Shown here: positions 47,907 through 56,339 of the stretch, one piece after another
Position numbering within the stretch: the first letter of the stretch is position 1
Layout of the letters: each line of letters begins with the position of its first letter
From: Roseinatronobacter domitianus
GTDB lineage: Bacteria > Pseudomonadota > Alphaproteobacteria > Rhodobacterales > Rhodobacteraceae
Direction of reading: 5' to 3'
Assembly: GCF_023336755.1 (NCBI RefSeq)
Contig: NZ_JALZWP010000001.1
Span: forward strand, 17,959 to 81,958
Length of the DNA: 64,000 nt
Notes under the pieces: generated by a model
Told to the model about the DNA's origin: nothing
Databases searched by the model: none
Seen by the model: only the letters and a program-made list of their open reading frames with translations
Translations under genes and position numbers: made by a program

Positions 47907-49283
47907 ATGAAGATCATTGTCTGTGGCGCAGGGCAGGTGGGTTGGCAGATTGCCCGCCACCTGTCGGGCGAACGTAATGACGTCACCATCGTCGATAACA
48001 ACCCCGTTCTGGTGCGCCGGGCGACCGATACGCTGGATGTGCAGGGTGTGACTGGCTTTGCCAGCTATCCTGCGATTCTGGAACAGGCGGGCGGGCGCGA
48101 CGCCGATATGGTCATCGCCGCGACCTATTCCGACGAGGTCAACATGGTGACATGCCAGGTCGCGCATAGCGTCTTTGGCGTGACCAAGAAAATCGCGCGT
48201 TTGCGCGCCCAGACATATCTGGACCCGAAATATTCCGATCTGTTCCGACGCGAACACCTGCCCATCGATGTTATCATCAGCCCCGAACGCGAAGTCTCGC
48301 TGGCGGCGATGAAGCGGGTGGCCTATCCGTCGGCTTTCGATGTTCATGAATTCTTCGACGGCCGGGCTTTGCTGCTGGGGCTGGTGCTGGATGACAAATG
48401 TGCCGTGCTGAACACGCCGTTGCGACAGTTGTCAGAACTGTTTCCGACATTGCGGGTCATGGTGGCCGGGGTGCGGCGCGGGGGCCATATGTTCGCGCCG
48501 GAACCCGAAGACCAGCTTTTCGCAGGCGATGCGGTTTACCTATTGCTGGATGCCGATGATGTCTCGCGGGTGTTCGAGGTGTTCGGCAAGGAAGCCCCGA
48601 AGCAGGAACGCGTGCTGGTCATCGGCGGTGGCAATGTTGGCCTGTCGGTGGCACGGATGCTTGAAAGCCAGCCAGAGCGCGTGCGCGTCAAGGTCATAGA
48701 GCGCGACCGCGTCCGGGCGGAAATTGCCGCCGACGCGCTGGAGCGCTCCATCGTGCTGCATGGCGACGCGATGGATGCCGACCTGCTGGACGAAGCCCGT
48801 ATCTCGAAAACTGATGCGGTTTTGCTTCTGACCGACGACGACCGCACCAATCTGCTGGCGGCGGTGCGTGCGAAAAGCATGGGCGCACGCATGGCGATTT
48901 CTCTGGTCAATGATCCGGGCATGGTTTCACTGGCCGATGCGATGGGCGTGGATGCCTATATAAACCCGCGAGCGCTGACGGTCAGTTCCATCCTGCGCCA
49001 TATCCGGCATGGGCTGGTGCGGTCCGTCTACATGCTGGGCGACCGCGAGGCCGAGGTGATCGAGGCCAAGGTCCTGAGCAGTTCCCAGATTGCGGGTCGC
49101 GCGGTCCGCGACATTGCCTTTCCGGAAGGGGCTTTGCTGATCGGGGTGCTGCGCGCCGGAAAATTCATGAAACCCAACAGTCGCATGGTCTTGCAAGAGG
49201 GCGATCAGGTCGTTGTCTTTGCCTTGACCGAAGACGTGCCGCAGGTCGATGCCCTGTTGCAGGTCGCGCTAGAGCATTTCTGA
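47907..49283 (+). CDS. trkA: Trk potassium uptake regulator TrkA
   Basis: This 458-residue peripheral protein has two RCK repeats. The first NAD-binding domain starts MKIIVCGAGQVGWQIARHL, the second VLVIGGGNVGLSVARML, each followed by a TrkA-C domain. It gates the TrkH potassium channel in response to nucleotides. AAGGGGCG precedes the ATG. trkH follows 58 bp downstream, and the placement after ntrYX is conserved in alphaproteobacteria. Confidence 0.96.
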   Translation: MKIIVCGAGQVGWQIARHLSGERNDVTIVDNNPVLVRRATDTLDVQGVTGFASYPAILEQAGGRDADMVIAATYSDEVNMVTCQVAHSVFGVTKKIARLRAQTYLDPKYSDLFRREHLPIDVIISPEREVSLAAMKRVAYPSAFDVHEFFDGRALLLGLVLDDKCAVLNTPLRQLSELFPTLRVMVAGVRRGGHMFAPEPEDQLFAGDAVYLLLDADDVSRVFEVFGKEAPKQERVLVIGGGNVGLSVARMLESQPERVRVKVIERDRVRAEIAADALERSIVLHGDAMDADLLDEARISKTDAVLLLTDDDRTNLLAAVRAKSMGARMAISLVNDPGMVSLADAMGVDAYINPRALTVSSILRHIRHGLVRSVYMLGDREAEVIEAKVLSSSQIAGRAVRDIAFPEGALLIGVLRAGKFMKPNSRMVLQEGDQVVVFALTEDVPQVDALLQVALEHF

Positions 49284-49341
49284 CCGCCGTGGCGCCGCAT
49301 CCGGCAGGCAGGCCACGCGACGACAGCCGAAAGGGGCGCCG

Positions 49342-50862
49342 ATGAAAGACAGCGCGCGCGGCACGACGGTCATGGCCGTGTTGATGGCCGTCACGGCGGG
49401 GGCGATGATTCTGCCCGCCGCGCTGGGCTTTACCCTGCGCGAACATGAAAGCGCGCGGGCGTTTCTGTATTCCGCCAGCTTGCTTGGCAGCATTGCTGGC
49501 CTGATTTACCTGTCGCGGCGCAATCTAAAGCGCAAGCCCGGTCCACTGGCGCACCCGTTCTACATTCTGACCGCGTCCTACCTGGTGATCCCGCTGTTCA
49601 TGGCGCTGCCGGTGACAGAAGCCGCGCCGGGTGGTCTGCCGCTGTTCGACGCCTGGTTCGAAATGGTCGCCGCCTTTACCACCACGGGCGCAACCGTGCT
49701 TGACCCGGATATGCCGCGCAGCCTGCTGGTCTGGCGCGCGATGGCGGCGTGGCTGGGTGGGCTGTTCGTATTGGTCTACGCGGCAGCCTTGTTGGCCCCG
49801 ATGAACATGGGGGGCTATGACCTTGTGACCGCACGCTCGCAAGCCATTGGCACGTTGCCCGACTGGTCGCGCAAGATGCGCGCGACTCAGATCGGGGTTG
49901 ACGCGGGGCAAGCCGACCTAAGCCGCCTTTGGTCGCATATTCGGCTGATCGCACCCGCCTATGCCGGGGTGACGGGCTTGCTGTGGGTGGTTCTGTCTGT
50001 GCAAGGCGTGCCGCCTTTGGTGGGGCTGGTCTATGCCATGTCTACCCTGTCCACCTCTGGGATCGTGCCGCATTGGGGCATGGTCGATAGCATAGCGCAG
50101 GAACTGGCGATTGCGCTTTTTCTGGGGTTGGCCCTGACGCGGCGCGGATGGCCCGGCGCGGTTGTGCCGCAGGATTCGGGGCCAGTCTGGCGCGATGATG
50201 AACTGCGCTTTGCGGCCCTGCTGCTGGCCATCGTGACATTCGGGCTTTGGGCGATCAATGGTGCGGGTGGGCTGGCCGCCGCGCCCGGACGCGCCCTGGC
50301 CGAATTGTGGGGCACCGGCTTTACCGCGCTGTCCTTTCTGGGCACGGCGGGGTTCGTCAGCACCGTTGGCGCGCCCGATCTGACAGCCTATGCTGGTCCT
50401 GCCGGCATCGTGCTGCTGGGGCTGGCCATGCTGGGTGGCGGAATTGCCACCACAGCGGGTGGGCTGAAACTGCTACGCGGTTTCGCGCTGTTTTGGCAGG
50501 CCAAGCACGAGGCCGAGAAACTTATCCATCCCTCTGGTATGGGCGGCGATGGGCCGCGCTTGCGCGGTTTGCGCAGCGAAGGCGCTTTCTCGGCCTGGCT
50601 GTTTCTGATGGTGTTCATCTTAACCCTGTCGGCGCTGGTTATGGCGCTGGTGCTGCTGGGTCATCCGCTGGAGGATGCGCTGATCTATGCCAGCGCCGCG
50701 ATCACGACCACCGGCCCCTTGGCGCAGATCGCCGGGCCAGAGCCACTATCTTACGCGGCGCTGGGCGACCCCGCGCGCGCGATCATGGCGCTGGGCATGA
50801 TCCTTGGGCGGCTGGAATTGCTGATGCTGTTGTCGGTGCTTTGGCCAAGGCTGGGGCGTTAA
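49342..50862 (+). CDS. trkH: Trk potassium channel subunit TrkH
   Basis: This 506-residue membrane protein of the TrkH/KtrB superfamily has four M1-P-M2-like repeats. Selectivity-loop regions are visible in AAFTTTGATVLDPD, MSTLSTSGIVPHWG, LSFLGTAGFVSTVG and SAAITTTGPLAQIAG. It moves potassium across the inner membrane with TrkA as the cytoplasmic regulator. GAAAGGGGCGCCG precedes the ATG. The 147-bp gap to hfq contains complementary segments (50863-50941). Confidence 0.93.
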   Translation: MKDSARGTTVMAVLMAVTAGAMILPAALGFTLREHESARAFLYSASLLGSIAGLIYLSRRNLKRKPGPLAHPFYILTASYLVIPLFMALPVTEAAPGGLPLFDAWFEMVAAFTTTGATVLDPDMPRSLLVWRAMAAWLGGLFVLVYAAALLAPMNMGGYDLVTARSQAIGTLPDWSRKMRATQIGVDAGQADLSRLWSHIRLIAPAYAGVTGLLWVVLSVQGVPPLVGLVYAMSTLSTSGIVPHWGMVDSIAQELAIALFLGLALTRRGWPGAVVPQDSGPVWRDDELRFAALLLAIVTFGLWAINGAGGLAAAPGRALAELWGTGFTALSFLGTAGFVSTVGAPDLTAYAGPAGIVLLGLAMLGGGIATTAGGLKLLRGFALFWQAKHEAEKLIHPSGMGGDGPRLRGLRSEGAFSAWLFLMVFILTLSALVMALVLLGHPLEDALIYASAAITTTGPLAQIAGPEPLSYAALGDPARAIMALGMILGRLELLMLLSVLWPRLGR

Positions 50863-50941
50863 GCGCGCAAAACGGCTTGCAAATTTCGCCAATGGGGCAA
50901 ATTTGTGCGCGTCAGGGCTAGAAGTTTCGCACAAGCCGTTT
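50863..50941 (+). other. Structured trkH-hfq spacer with overlapping inverted repeats
   Basis: 50863-50871 pairs with 50902-50910 over nine pairs, one of them G-U. AAACGGCTTG (50870-50879) pairs perfectly with CAAGCCGTTT (50932-50941). CAAATTT (50880-50886) pairs with AAATTTG (50899-50905). The pairings overlap, so they are alternative structures or a pseudoknot. It may end trkH transcripts or form a leader for hfq. Confidence 0.45.
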
Positions 50942-51009
50942 CATACTGGGCAAATGGGGAGACGAGGCTCTCTGCGTATAGCAAACCGCCCTGACAAAAA
51001 GGCAAGCGC

Positions 51010-51243
51010 ATGGCCAGCGATAAACAAAATCTGCAAGATGCATTTCTGAATCATGTTCGCAAGAACAAGGTGCCGGTTACGGTATTCCTGATAAACGGGG
51101 TCAAGCTGCAAGGCGTGATCACATGGTTTGACAATTTCTGCGTGCTGCTGCGGCGCGACGGGCAAAGCCAGCTTGTCTACAAGCATGCGATTTCGACCAT
51201 CATGCCGGGTCAGCCGATCTCTCTATACGAGGGTGAAGGCTGA
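51010..51243 (+). CDS. hfq: RNA chaperone Hfq
   Basis: This 77-residue Sm-like protein has Sm1 in [20 protein letters not shown] and Sm2 in [15 protein letters not shown], with the distal- and proximal-face RNA-binding residues present. Hfq hexamers pair small RNAs with mRNAs. It has almost no C-terminal tail, as is usual in alphaproteobacteria. It precedes hflX, the common hfq-hflX pair. Confidence 0.97.
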   Translation: MASDKQNLQDAFLNHVRKNKVPVTVFLINGVKLQGVITWFDNFCVLLRRDGQSQLVYKHAISTIMPGQPISLYEGEG

Positions 51244-51254
51244 TCGCTCGCGAA

Positions 51255-52562
51255 TTGATCGACCTGACGGAATTGGGCGGCGAGGGTGGCAAACGCCTGA
51301 CTCGCGCGTTCGTCTTGCATCCAGAACTTAAAAACAAACCCGGCCCGCGAGAGCCGGAGGACGCCTTGGCAGAAGCTATGGCGCTGGCCCATGCGTTGCC
51401 GGGGCTGGATGTGCGGGGCGGGCAGGTCGTGCGCCTGCCGCGCGCCCATCCGGGCCAATTATTTGGCAAGGGCAAGCTGGAAGAGCTGCGGCAGGCTTTG
51501 GAAGCGGATGAGATTGAACTGGTCCTGATAGACGGTCCGGTATCGCCGGTGCAGCAGCGCAATCTTGAAAAGGCGTGGAACGTCAAGCTGCTCGACCGCA
51601 CCGGCCTGATTCTGGAAATCTTTGCCGATCGTGCTGCCACGCGCGAAGGTGTGTTGCAGGTCGAACTGGCCGCGCTCAGCTACCAACGCACGCGGCTGGT
51701 GCGGGCATGGACCCACCTTGAACGCCAACGCGGCGGGTTGGGGTTTGTCGGCGGTCCCGGCGAGACCCAGATAGAGGCTGACCGCCGCGCCATTGACGAG
51801 CAGATGACCCGCCTGCGCCGCCAGTTGGACAAGGTCGCCAAAACCCGCGAATTGCACCGCGCCGCACGTCGCAAGGTGCCTTACCCGGTGGTGGCGCTTG
51901 TCGGCTATACCAACGCAGGAAAATCCACGCTTTTCAACCGCCTGACCGGTGCGAATGTCATGGCAAAGGATATGCTCTTTGCCACGCTCGACCCGACCAT
52001 GCGGGCGGTGCGTCTGCCAACGGGCAAGAATGTGATCCTGTCTGATACCGTGGGCTTCATCTCTGACTTGCCCACGCTTTTGGTCGCTGCGTTCCGCGCG
52101 ACCCTCGAAGAAGTGCTGGAAGCCGATCTGATCCTGCATGTTCGCGATATTGCCCATCCTTCGACCGAAGTGCAGGCCACCGATGTTGCAGAGGTCTTGG
52201 CCTCGCTTGGCGTGGACGACGATACTCCGCGAATCGATTTGTGGAACAAGGCGGACCAGCTTGACGACGCGACCCGGTTGCAGGTCGACCGGCAGGCAGA
52301 GCGTGCCGAGGGCGTTTTTGTCGGCTCTGCCCTGACAGGTGCCGGACTGGACGCGCTGTTTGGCGCCATCACGGCACAGCTTGATGACGCGCGCCACCAT
52401 GATACGGTCACGCTAACCCATGCCGACGGGCGGTTGCGCGCATGGCTTTACGAACAGGGTGTGGTAGAGGCCGAGACACAGGGCGACGCCGAGTCGGTGC
52501 TGCATGTGCATTGGTCCGATCGCCAGCAAGCCCGGTTCCGGGCGCTGCGCCACCGGGACTGA
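51255..52562 (+). CDS. hflX: Ribosome-associated GTPase HflX
   Basis: This 435-residue GTPase has an N-terminal HflX domain (AHPGQLFGKGKLEELRQAL, GLILEIFADRAATREGVLQV), the glycine-rich linker RGGLGFVGGPGETQIEADRR, the P-loop ALVGYTNAGKSTLFNRLTG, the LSDTVGFISDLP switch and the NKAD-type LWNKADQLDD. HflX splits stalled ribosomes under stress. No ATG is available; TTG at 51255, 12 bp after the hfq stop, is the most reasonable start, and a stop at 51234-51236 prevents a longer frame. Confidence 0.93.
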   Translation: MIDLTELGGEGGKRLTRAFVLHPELKNKPGPREPEDALAEAMALAHALPGLDVRGGQVVRLPRAHPGQLFGKGKLEELRQALEADEIELVLIDGPVSPVQQRNLEKAWNVKLLDRTGLILEIFADRAATREGVLQVELAALSYQRTRLVRAWTHLERQRGGLGFVGGPGETQIEADRRAIDEQMTRLRRQLDKVAKTRELHRAARRKVPYPVVALVGYTNAGKSTLFNRLTGANVMAKDMLFATLDPTMRAVRLPTGKNVILSDTVGFISDLPTLLVAAFRATLEEVLEADLILHVRDIAHPSTEVQATDVAEVLASLGVDDDTPRIDLWNKADQLDDATRLQVDRQAERAEGVFVGSALTGAGLDALFGAITAQLDDARHHDTVTLTHADGRLRAWLYEQGVVEAETQGDAESVLHVHWSDRQQARFRALRHRD

Positions 52563-52685
52563 TCGGCTCTGCGAAAGCGCGCCCCATCAGACAATGGTTA
52601 AGGTTAACAAGTTCTTGCCACATTCCCGCCTTGCCCAGTTCATGGTTAAGCGCAAAAAGGATGACGTTACCAAACAGGTGTCGTC

Positions 52686-53540
52686 ATGAGCAGTTCAATG
52701 CATAGCCCTCAAAAGCCCGCAAACTTGGCACAGATGCCCGAGTTTGCAGATGCGGATGCGCCCGCACCGGGGCATTATGACACCATCTTCTATCTGATCC
52801 GCCAGACCATCGGCGCGCGGCATGTCACCATCCAACTGGATGGAGAGCCGCGCCCTCCGGCTGACGAGCATCTGGCCTGCTTTGAACACCCGCTTGTCAC
52901 GCAAGGCCGTCGTTTCGGCATGTTGCGGGCCTATGCCGAACAATTCGAATCGGGTGCCTCGCACCTGCTGGCGGGGTTCGCCGTGCTGGTGGCCGAACAA
53001 CACGCGCTGTGGTCCGAAGCGCATCTGGACGTGCTGACCAAGGCGCTGACCCGCCGTGCTTTCATGTCCGACCTTGGACGCGCGGCCGCAACCTATCAGC
53101 GCAGTGGGCGGCCGTGTAGCCTGATTATGTTCGACCTTGACCACTTCAAGGCCGTTAACGATGTCCACGGCCATGCTGCGGGCGATGCGGTGCTGCGCGC
53201 GGTGGCGCATGTCGTGCAATCCGAATTGCGCCGCTGCGACCTTCTTGGGCGCCTTGGCGGTGAAGAGTTCGGCGTGCTGGTCATGGCTGACCACCTGACC
53301 GCGCTGGATATTGCCGAACGGCTGCGCGCTGTCGTCGAGGCCGCTGTTGTGCGCGATTACCGCCATGTCGGCTTTACCGCCAGCCTTGGCGTGGCCACGA
53401 TGGATGAGCAGACCGACACACGCGATGGCCTGATCGCCCTTGCCGATGCCCGGCTTTATGCCGCCAAGGAAGGTGGGCGCAACCGCGTTCAGGGTGCCGA
53501 AGATATGATGCGCGCCTATGCCTTGCAGGCCGCAGAATAA
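52686..53540 (+). CDS. GGDEF-domain diguanylate cyclase
   Basis: This 284-residue protein has an unrecognised N-terminal 110 residues, perhaps a GAF-like sensor, and a C-terminal GGDEF domain: DVLTKALTRRAFMSDLGRAA, IMFDLDHFKAVNDVHGHAAG and the active-site RLGGEEFGVLV. The intact GGEEF and upstream metal aspartate indicate an active enzyme making cyclic di-GMP from GTP. No clear RxxD inhibitory site precedes it. There is no membrane segment. It stands alone between hflX and tatA. Confidence 0.9.
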   Translation: MSSSMHSPQKPANLAQMPEFADADAPAPGHYDTIFYLIRQTIGARHVTIQLDGEPRPPADEHLACFEHPLVTQGRRFGMLRAYAEQFESGASHLLAGFAVLVAEQHALWSEAHLDVLTKALTRRAFMSDLGRAAATYQRSGRPCSLIMFDLDHFKAVNDVHGHAAGDAVLRAVAHVVQSELRRCDLLGRLGGEEFGVLVMADHLTALDIAERLRAVVEAAVVRDYRHVGFTASLGVATMDEQTDTRDGLIALADARLYAAKEGGRNRVQGAEDMMRAYALQAAE

Positions 53541-53674
53541 GCCAAAGACAGGCAAGGCCCCGCTGTTTTTGTCGCTTGGCGCAATTTGGGGCTTTGATTA
53601 GGGCGTGTTAATCCATAAATGGAATACGATGGGTTCGGGTCCGTCACATGCTGGCCCGGCAAAGGGAGAATGAC

Positions 53675-53911
53675 ATGCTCAACAATATCGGCCCAGCGGG
53701 CTTCATCATCATCGCGGTTGTCGTGCTTGTCCTGTTCGGGCGTGGCAAGGTCAGTGCGCTGATGGGCGAAGTCGGTAAGGGCATCACCTCATTCAAGAAG
53801 GGTCTGAAGGACGGCTCTGAAGAGATTGAGAAGCAGGATGACGACGCCGCCAAAACCGCGCGCGATGTCACACCCGAGACTGACAAGGACAGCAGCAAGG
53901 ACCGGGTCTGA
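53675..53911 (+). CDS. tatA: Twin-arginine translocase subunit TatA
   Basis: This 78-residue protein has one N-terminal helix ([17 protein letters not shown]), the [20 protein letters not shown] hinge and amphipathic helix, and an acidic tail. TatA oligomers form the pathway for folded proteins. AAGGGAGAA supports the ATG at 53675 over an upstream in-frame ATG. tatB and tatC follow. Confidence 0.94.
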   Translation: MLNNIGPAGFIIIAVVVLVLFGRGKVSALMGEVGKGITSFKKGLKDGSEEIEKQDDDAAKTARDVTPETDKDSSKDRV

Positions 53912-53968
53912 TCGCCGCGGACAGGACGGGTATTGCGATGAAATCCGCAAGCGGGCAGGGGTGTCGGC

Positions 53969-54520
53969 ATGTTTGATCTTGGCTGGACAGAGCTTCTGGT
54001 CATAGGGGTCGTCGCGCTGATCGTGGTCGGCCCGAAAGACCTGCCTAAAATGTTTCGCACCTTGGGTCAGGCGACTGCCAAGGCGCGGTCGATGGCGCGT
54101 GAATTTTCGCGCGCGATGGAGGATGCGGCAGACCAGACCGGCGTGAAAGACGTGGCGCGCGATCTGCGCGGCATGACCAACCCGCAAGGGATGGGGTTGG
54201 ACGAGCTGAACCAGATGAAAAACTGGAACCCGCTCAAGGATGATCCCGCGCCCGGCTCCAAGGACAAGAAACCCTCTGCGCCCGGCGATGATGAGGACGA
54301 GATTGACCGCATCGCCACCGAGATGGATAACATGCGCAGCGACGCCGCAAAGCGGGCAGCTCCAAAGCCGGACGCCGCCCAATCTGCCGAAGCGTCGCCG
54401 AATGCCGCAAAACCGGATGCAGAGCCAACGCCTGCCAGCGCGTCGGAGCCGTTGGGCCATGACGCCAAGGGACAGCCTGCTGCAACACGCCCCAAGGGCG
54501 GCACGGACAGCACCACATGA
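53969..54520 (+). CDS. tatB: Twin-arginine translocase subunit TatB
   Basis: This 183-residue protein begins [20 protein letters not shown], the TatB helix with its conserved glutamate, followed by [20 protein letters not shown] and a long acidic, proline- and alanine-rich tail. TatB binds twin-arginine signal peptides with TatC. It lies 57 bp after tatA and overlaps tatC by four bases. Confidence 0.95.
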   Translation: MFDLGWTELLVIGVVALIVVGPKDLPKMFRTLGQATAKARSMAREFSRAMEDAADQTGVKDVARDLRGMTNPQGMGLDELNQMKNWNPLKDDPAPGSKDKKPSAPGDDEDEIDRIATEMDNMRSDAAKRAAPKPDAAQSAEASPNAAKPDAEPTPASASEPLGHDAKGQPAATRPKGGTDSTT

Positions 54521-55395
54521 GCAATGCCCAACAGGACAACATTGACGAGAGCAGCGCGCCGCTGATCGAGCATCTGGCAGAGCTGCGCAACCGGCTGATA
54601 AAATCGGCATTGGCTTTCGTTGTCGGAATGGTGCTGTGTTTCACGGTTGCCACGCCGATTTTCAACTTTCTGACAGCGCCCTTGTGCACTGCATTGGCCG
54701 AACGCGGGCAAGATTGCGACCTGATCTTTATCAGCCCGCAGGAAGGTTTCTTCGTCGCCATCAAGGTCTCTTTCCTTGGGGGCTTCATGCTGGCCTTCCC
54801 GGTGATCGCAACACAGCTTTGGCGCTTTGTCGCACCCGGCCTGTATCGCTCCGAGCAGGGCGCGTTTTTGCCGTTCCTGATCTCGTCGCCGCTGATGTTC
54901 CTGCTTGGCGCCTCTTTTGCGTTCTACGTGGTCACGCCACTGGCCTATGATTTCTTCCTTGGCTTCCAGCAATTTGGTGCAGGTGGCGAGGCGATGGTAG
55001 ATGACCCGACCGCAGCGGCACCCCTGTCGGTGGTGTTCCAAGGGTCGGCGCAGGAATACCTGAACCTGACGATCCGCTTCATTGTCGCCTTCGGCATGTG
55101 TTTTCAACTGCCGGTTTTGCTGACCTTGATGGGAAAGGCCGGGCTTGTGTCCGAAGCTGGCCTGAAAGCCGGACGCAAATGGGCGGTCGTGGGCATTCTG
55201 ACACTGGCTGCACTTGTGACGCCGCCCGATGTCATCACCCAAATCATCCTGTTTGTGGTGGTCTACGGCTTGTATGAAGTGTCGATCTGGCTGGTCGCCC
55301 GTGTCGAGAAAGCGCGCAACGAGCGCTTGCGCCGCGAAGGGCTGCTGGATGAGGATGAAGATGATGACCAGCCTGACGAGGCGGGTAAGCCATGA
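54517..55395 (+). CDS. tatC: Twin-arginine translocase subunit TatC
   Basis: This 292-residue six-helix membrane protein is the Tat signal-peptide receptor. It begins with the [20 protein letters not shown] signature and contains [20 protein letters not shown], with the conserved glutamate, and [20 protein letters not shown]. The extended acidic C-terminal tail ([13 protein letters not shown]) is usual in alphaproteobacteria. Its stop overlaps the start of the DUF815 ATPase gene. Confidence 0.96.
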   Translation: MSNAQQDNIDESSAPLIEHLAELRNRLIKSALAFVVGMVLCFTVATPIFNFLTAPLCTALAERGQDCDLIFISPQEGFFVAIKVSFLGGFMLAFPVIATQLWRFVAPGLYRSEQGAFLPFLISSPLMFLLGASFAFYVVTPLAYDFFLGFQQFGAGGEAMVDDPTAAAPLSVVFQGSAQEYLNLTIRFIVAFGMCFQLPVLLTLMGKAGLVSEAGLKAGRKWAVVGILTLAALVTPPDVITQIILFVVVYGLYEVSIWLVARVEKARNERLRREGLLDEDEDDDQPDEAGKP

Positions 55396-56246
55396 ATGAC
55401 GCCACGCTGACGCGGATTGCCGAAGCTCTGGAGCGCCTTTCGCCGCCGCCGGGTGCGGCCCCGGATCTGACTGCGGCCGATGCCTTCGTTTGGCAGACCA
55501 GCCCGGACCGTTTGCACCCTGTCGCCAAGGTAAACCGGGTCGATCTGGACCTGCTTGTCGGCATTGGCCGCGCCCGCGATACCCTGTTGGCGAATACGCA
55601 GCAATTTGCCCGTGGCCTGTCGGCGAATAATGCGCTGCTCTGGGGTGCGCGCGGAATGGGCAAGTCGTCATTGGTCAAGGCCGTGCATGGCGCAGTGATC
55701 GCTCAGATGCCGGAAACCGGGTTGAAGCTGGTCGAAATCCAGCGCGAAGACCTGCCCAGCATAGGCCGCTTGCTGGACATGCTGCGCCACGCGCCAGAGG
55801 CGCGGTTCATTCTGTATTGTGATGACCTGTCCTTCAGCCATGATGACCAGCATTACAAATCGCTGAAAGCGGTGCTGGATGGAGGTGTCGAGGGGCGGCC
55901 CGACAACGTGGTGCTCTATGCCACGTCGAACCGCCGCCACCTTATGCCGCGCGACATGATCGAGAATGAGCGCTCTTCTGCGATTGCCCCGGCAGAGGCT
56001 GTGGAAGAGAAGGTGTCGCTGTCGGATCGATTCGGATTGTGGCTGGGCTTTCATGCCTGCGATCAGGATGATTACCTTGCGATGATAGAGGGCTATTGCG
56101 CCGCCTATGACCTGAAGATTGACCCTGAGCGCCTGCGCGCCGAGGCGATCGAGTGGCAGGCGACGCGGGGCAGCCGCTCGGGCCGGGTGGCTTGGCAGTT
56201 CTTTACCGACCTTGCTGGGCGCGAAGGCGTGAAAATCACGCGTTAG
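55392..56246 (+). CDS. DUF815 family AAA+ ATPase
   Basis: This 284-residue P-loop ATPase has Walker A in LLWGARGMGKSSLVK around residue 83 and Walker B in FILYCDDLSFSHDDQHYK, followed by the sensor-like VVLYATSNRRHLMPRDM. DUF815 proteins are uncharacterised DnaA/Cdc6-like AAA+ ATPases. Its ATG overlaps the tatC stop (ATGA), tying its expression to the Tat operon. There is no helix-turn-helix or membrane segment. The function is unknown. Confidence 0.88.
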   Translation: MNDATLTRIAEALERLSPPPGAAPDLTAADAFVWQTSPDRLHPVAKVNRVDLDLLVGIGRARDTLLANTQQFARGLSANNALLWGARGMGKSSLVKAVHGAVIAQMPETGLKLVEIQREDLPSIGRLLDMLRHAPEARFILYCDDLSFSHDDQHYKSLKAVLDGGVEGRPDNVVLYATSNRRHLMPRDMIENERSSAIAPAEAVEEKVSLSDRFGLWLGFHACDQDDYLAMIEGYCAAYDLKIDPERLRAEAIEWQATRGSRSGRVAWQFFTDLAGREGVKITR

Positions 56247-56267
56247 GGTATCTGGATGCGGACGGTT

Positions 56268-56301
56268 GGGGGCGTTGCCCCCGACCGACCCCGTGCCGGG
56301 G
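56268..56301 (+). terminator. GC hairpins after the DUF815 gene
   Basis: GGGGGC/GCCCCC (56268-56273 with 56277-56282) and CCCCG/CGGGG (56289-56293 with 56297-56301) lie between the convergent DUF815 and putA genes, followed by the conserved box at 56313-56335. There is no T-tract. Confidence 0.5.
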
Positions 56302-56312
56302 CCGGCCTCCCC

Positions 56313-56335
56313 CAGGATATTTTTGCAAGGATGAA
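56313..56335 (+). repeat. Dispersed 3'-end element, copy B (conserved box)
   Basis: CAGGATATTTTT followed by GCAAGGATGAA, the closest match to copy A at 22848-22870. It lies 66 bp after the DUF815 stop and five bases from the convergent putA stop. Confidence 0.7.
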
Positions 56336-56339
56336 CGGG

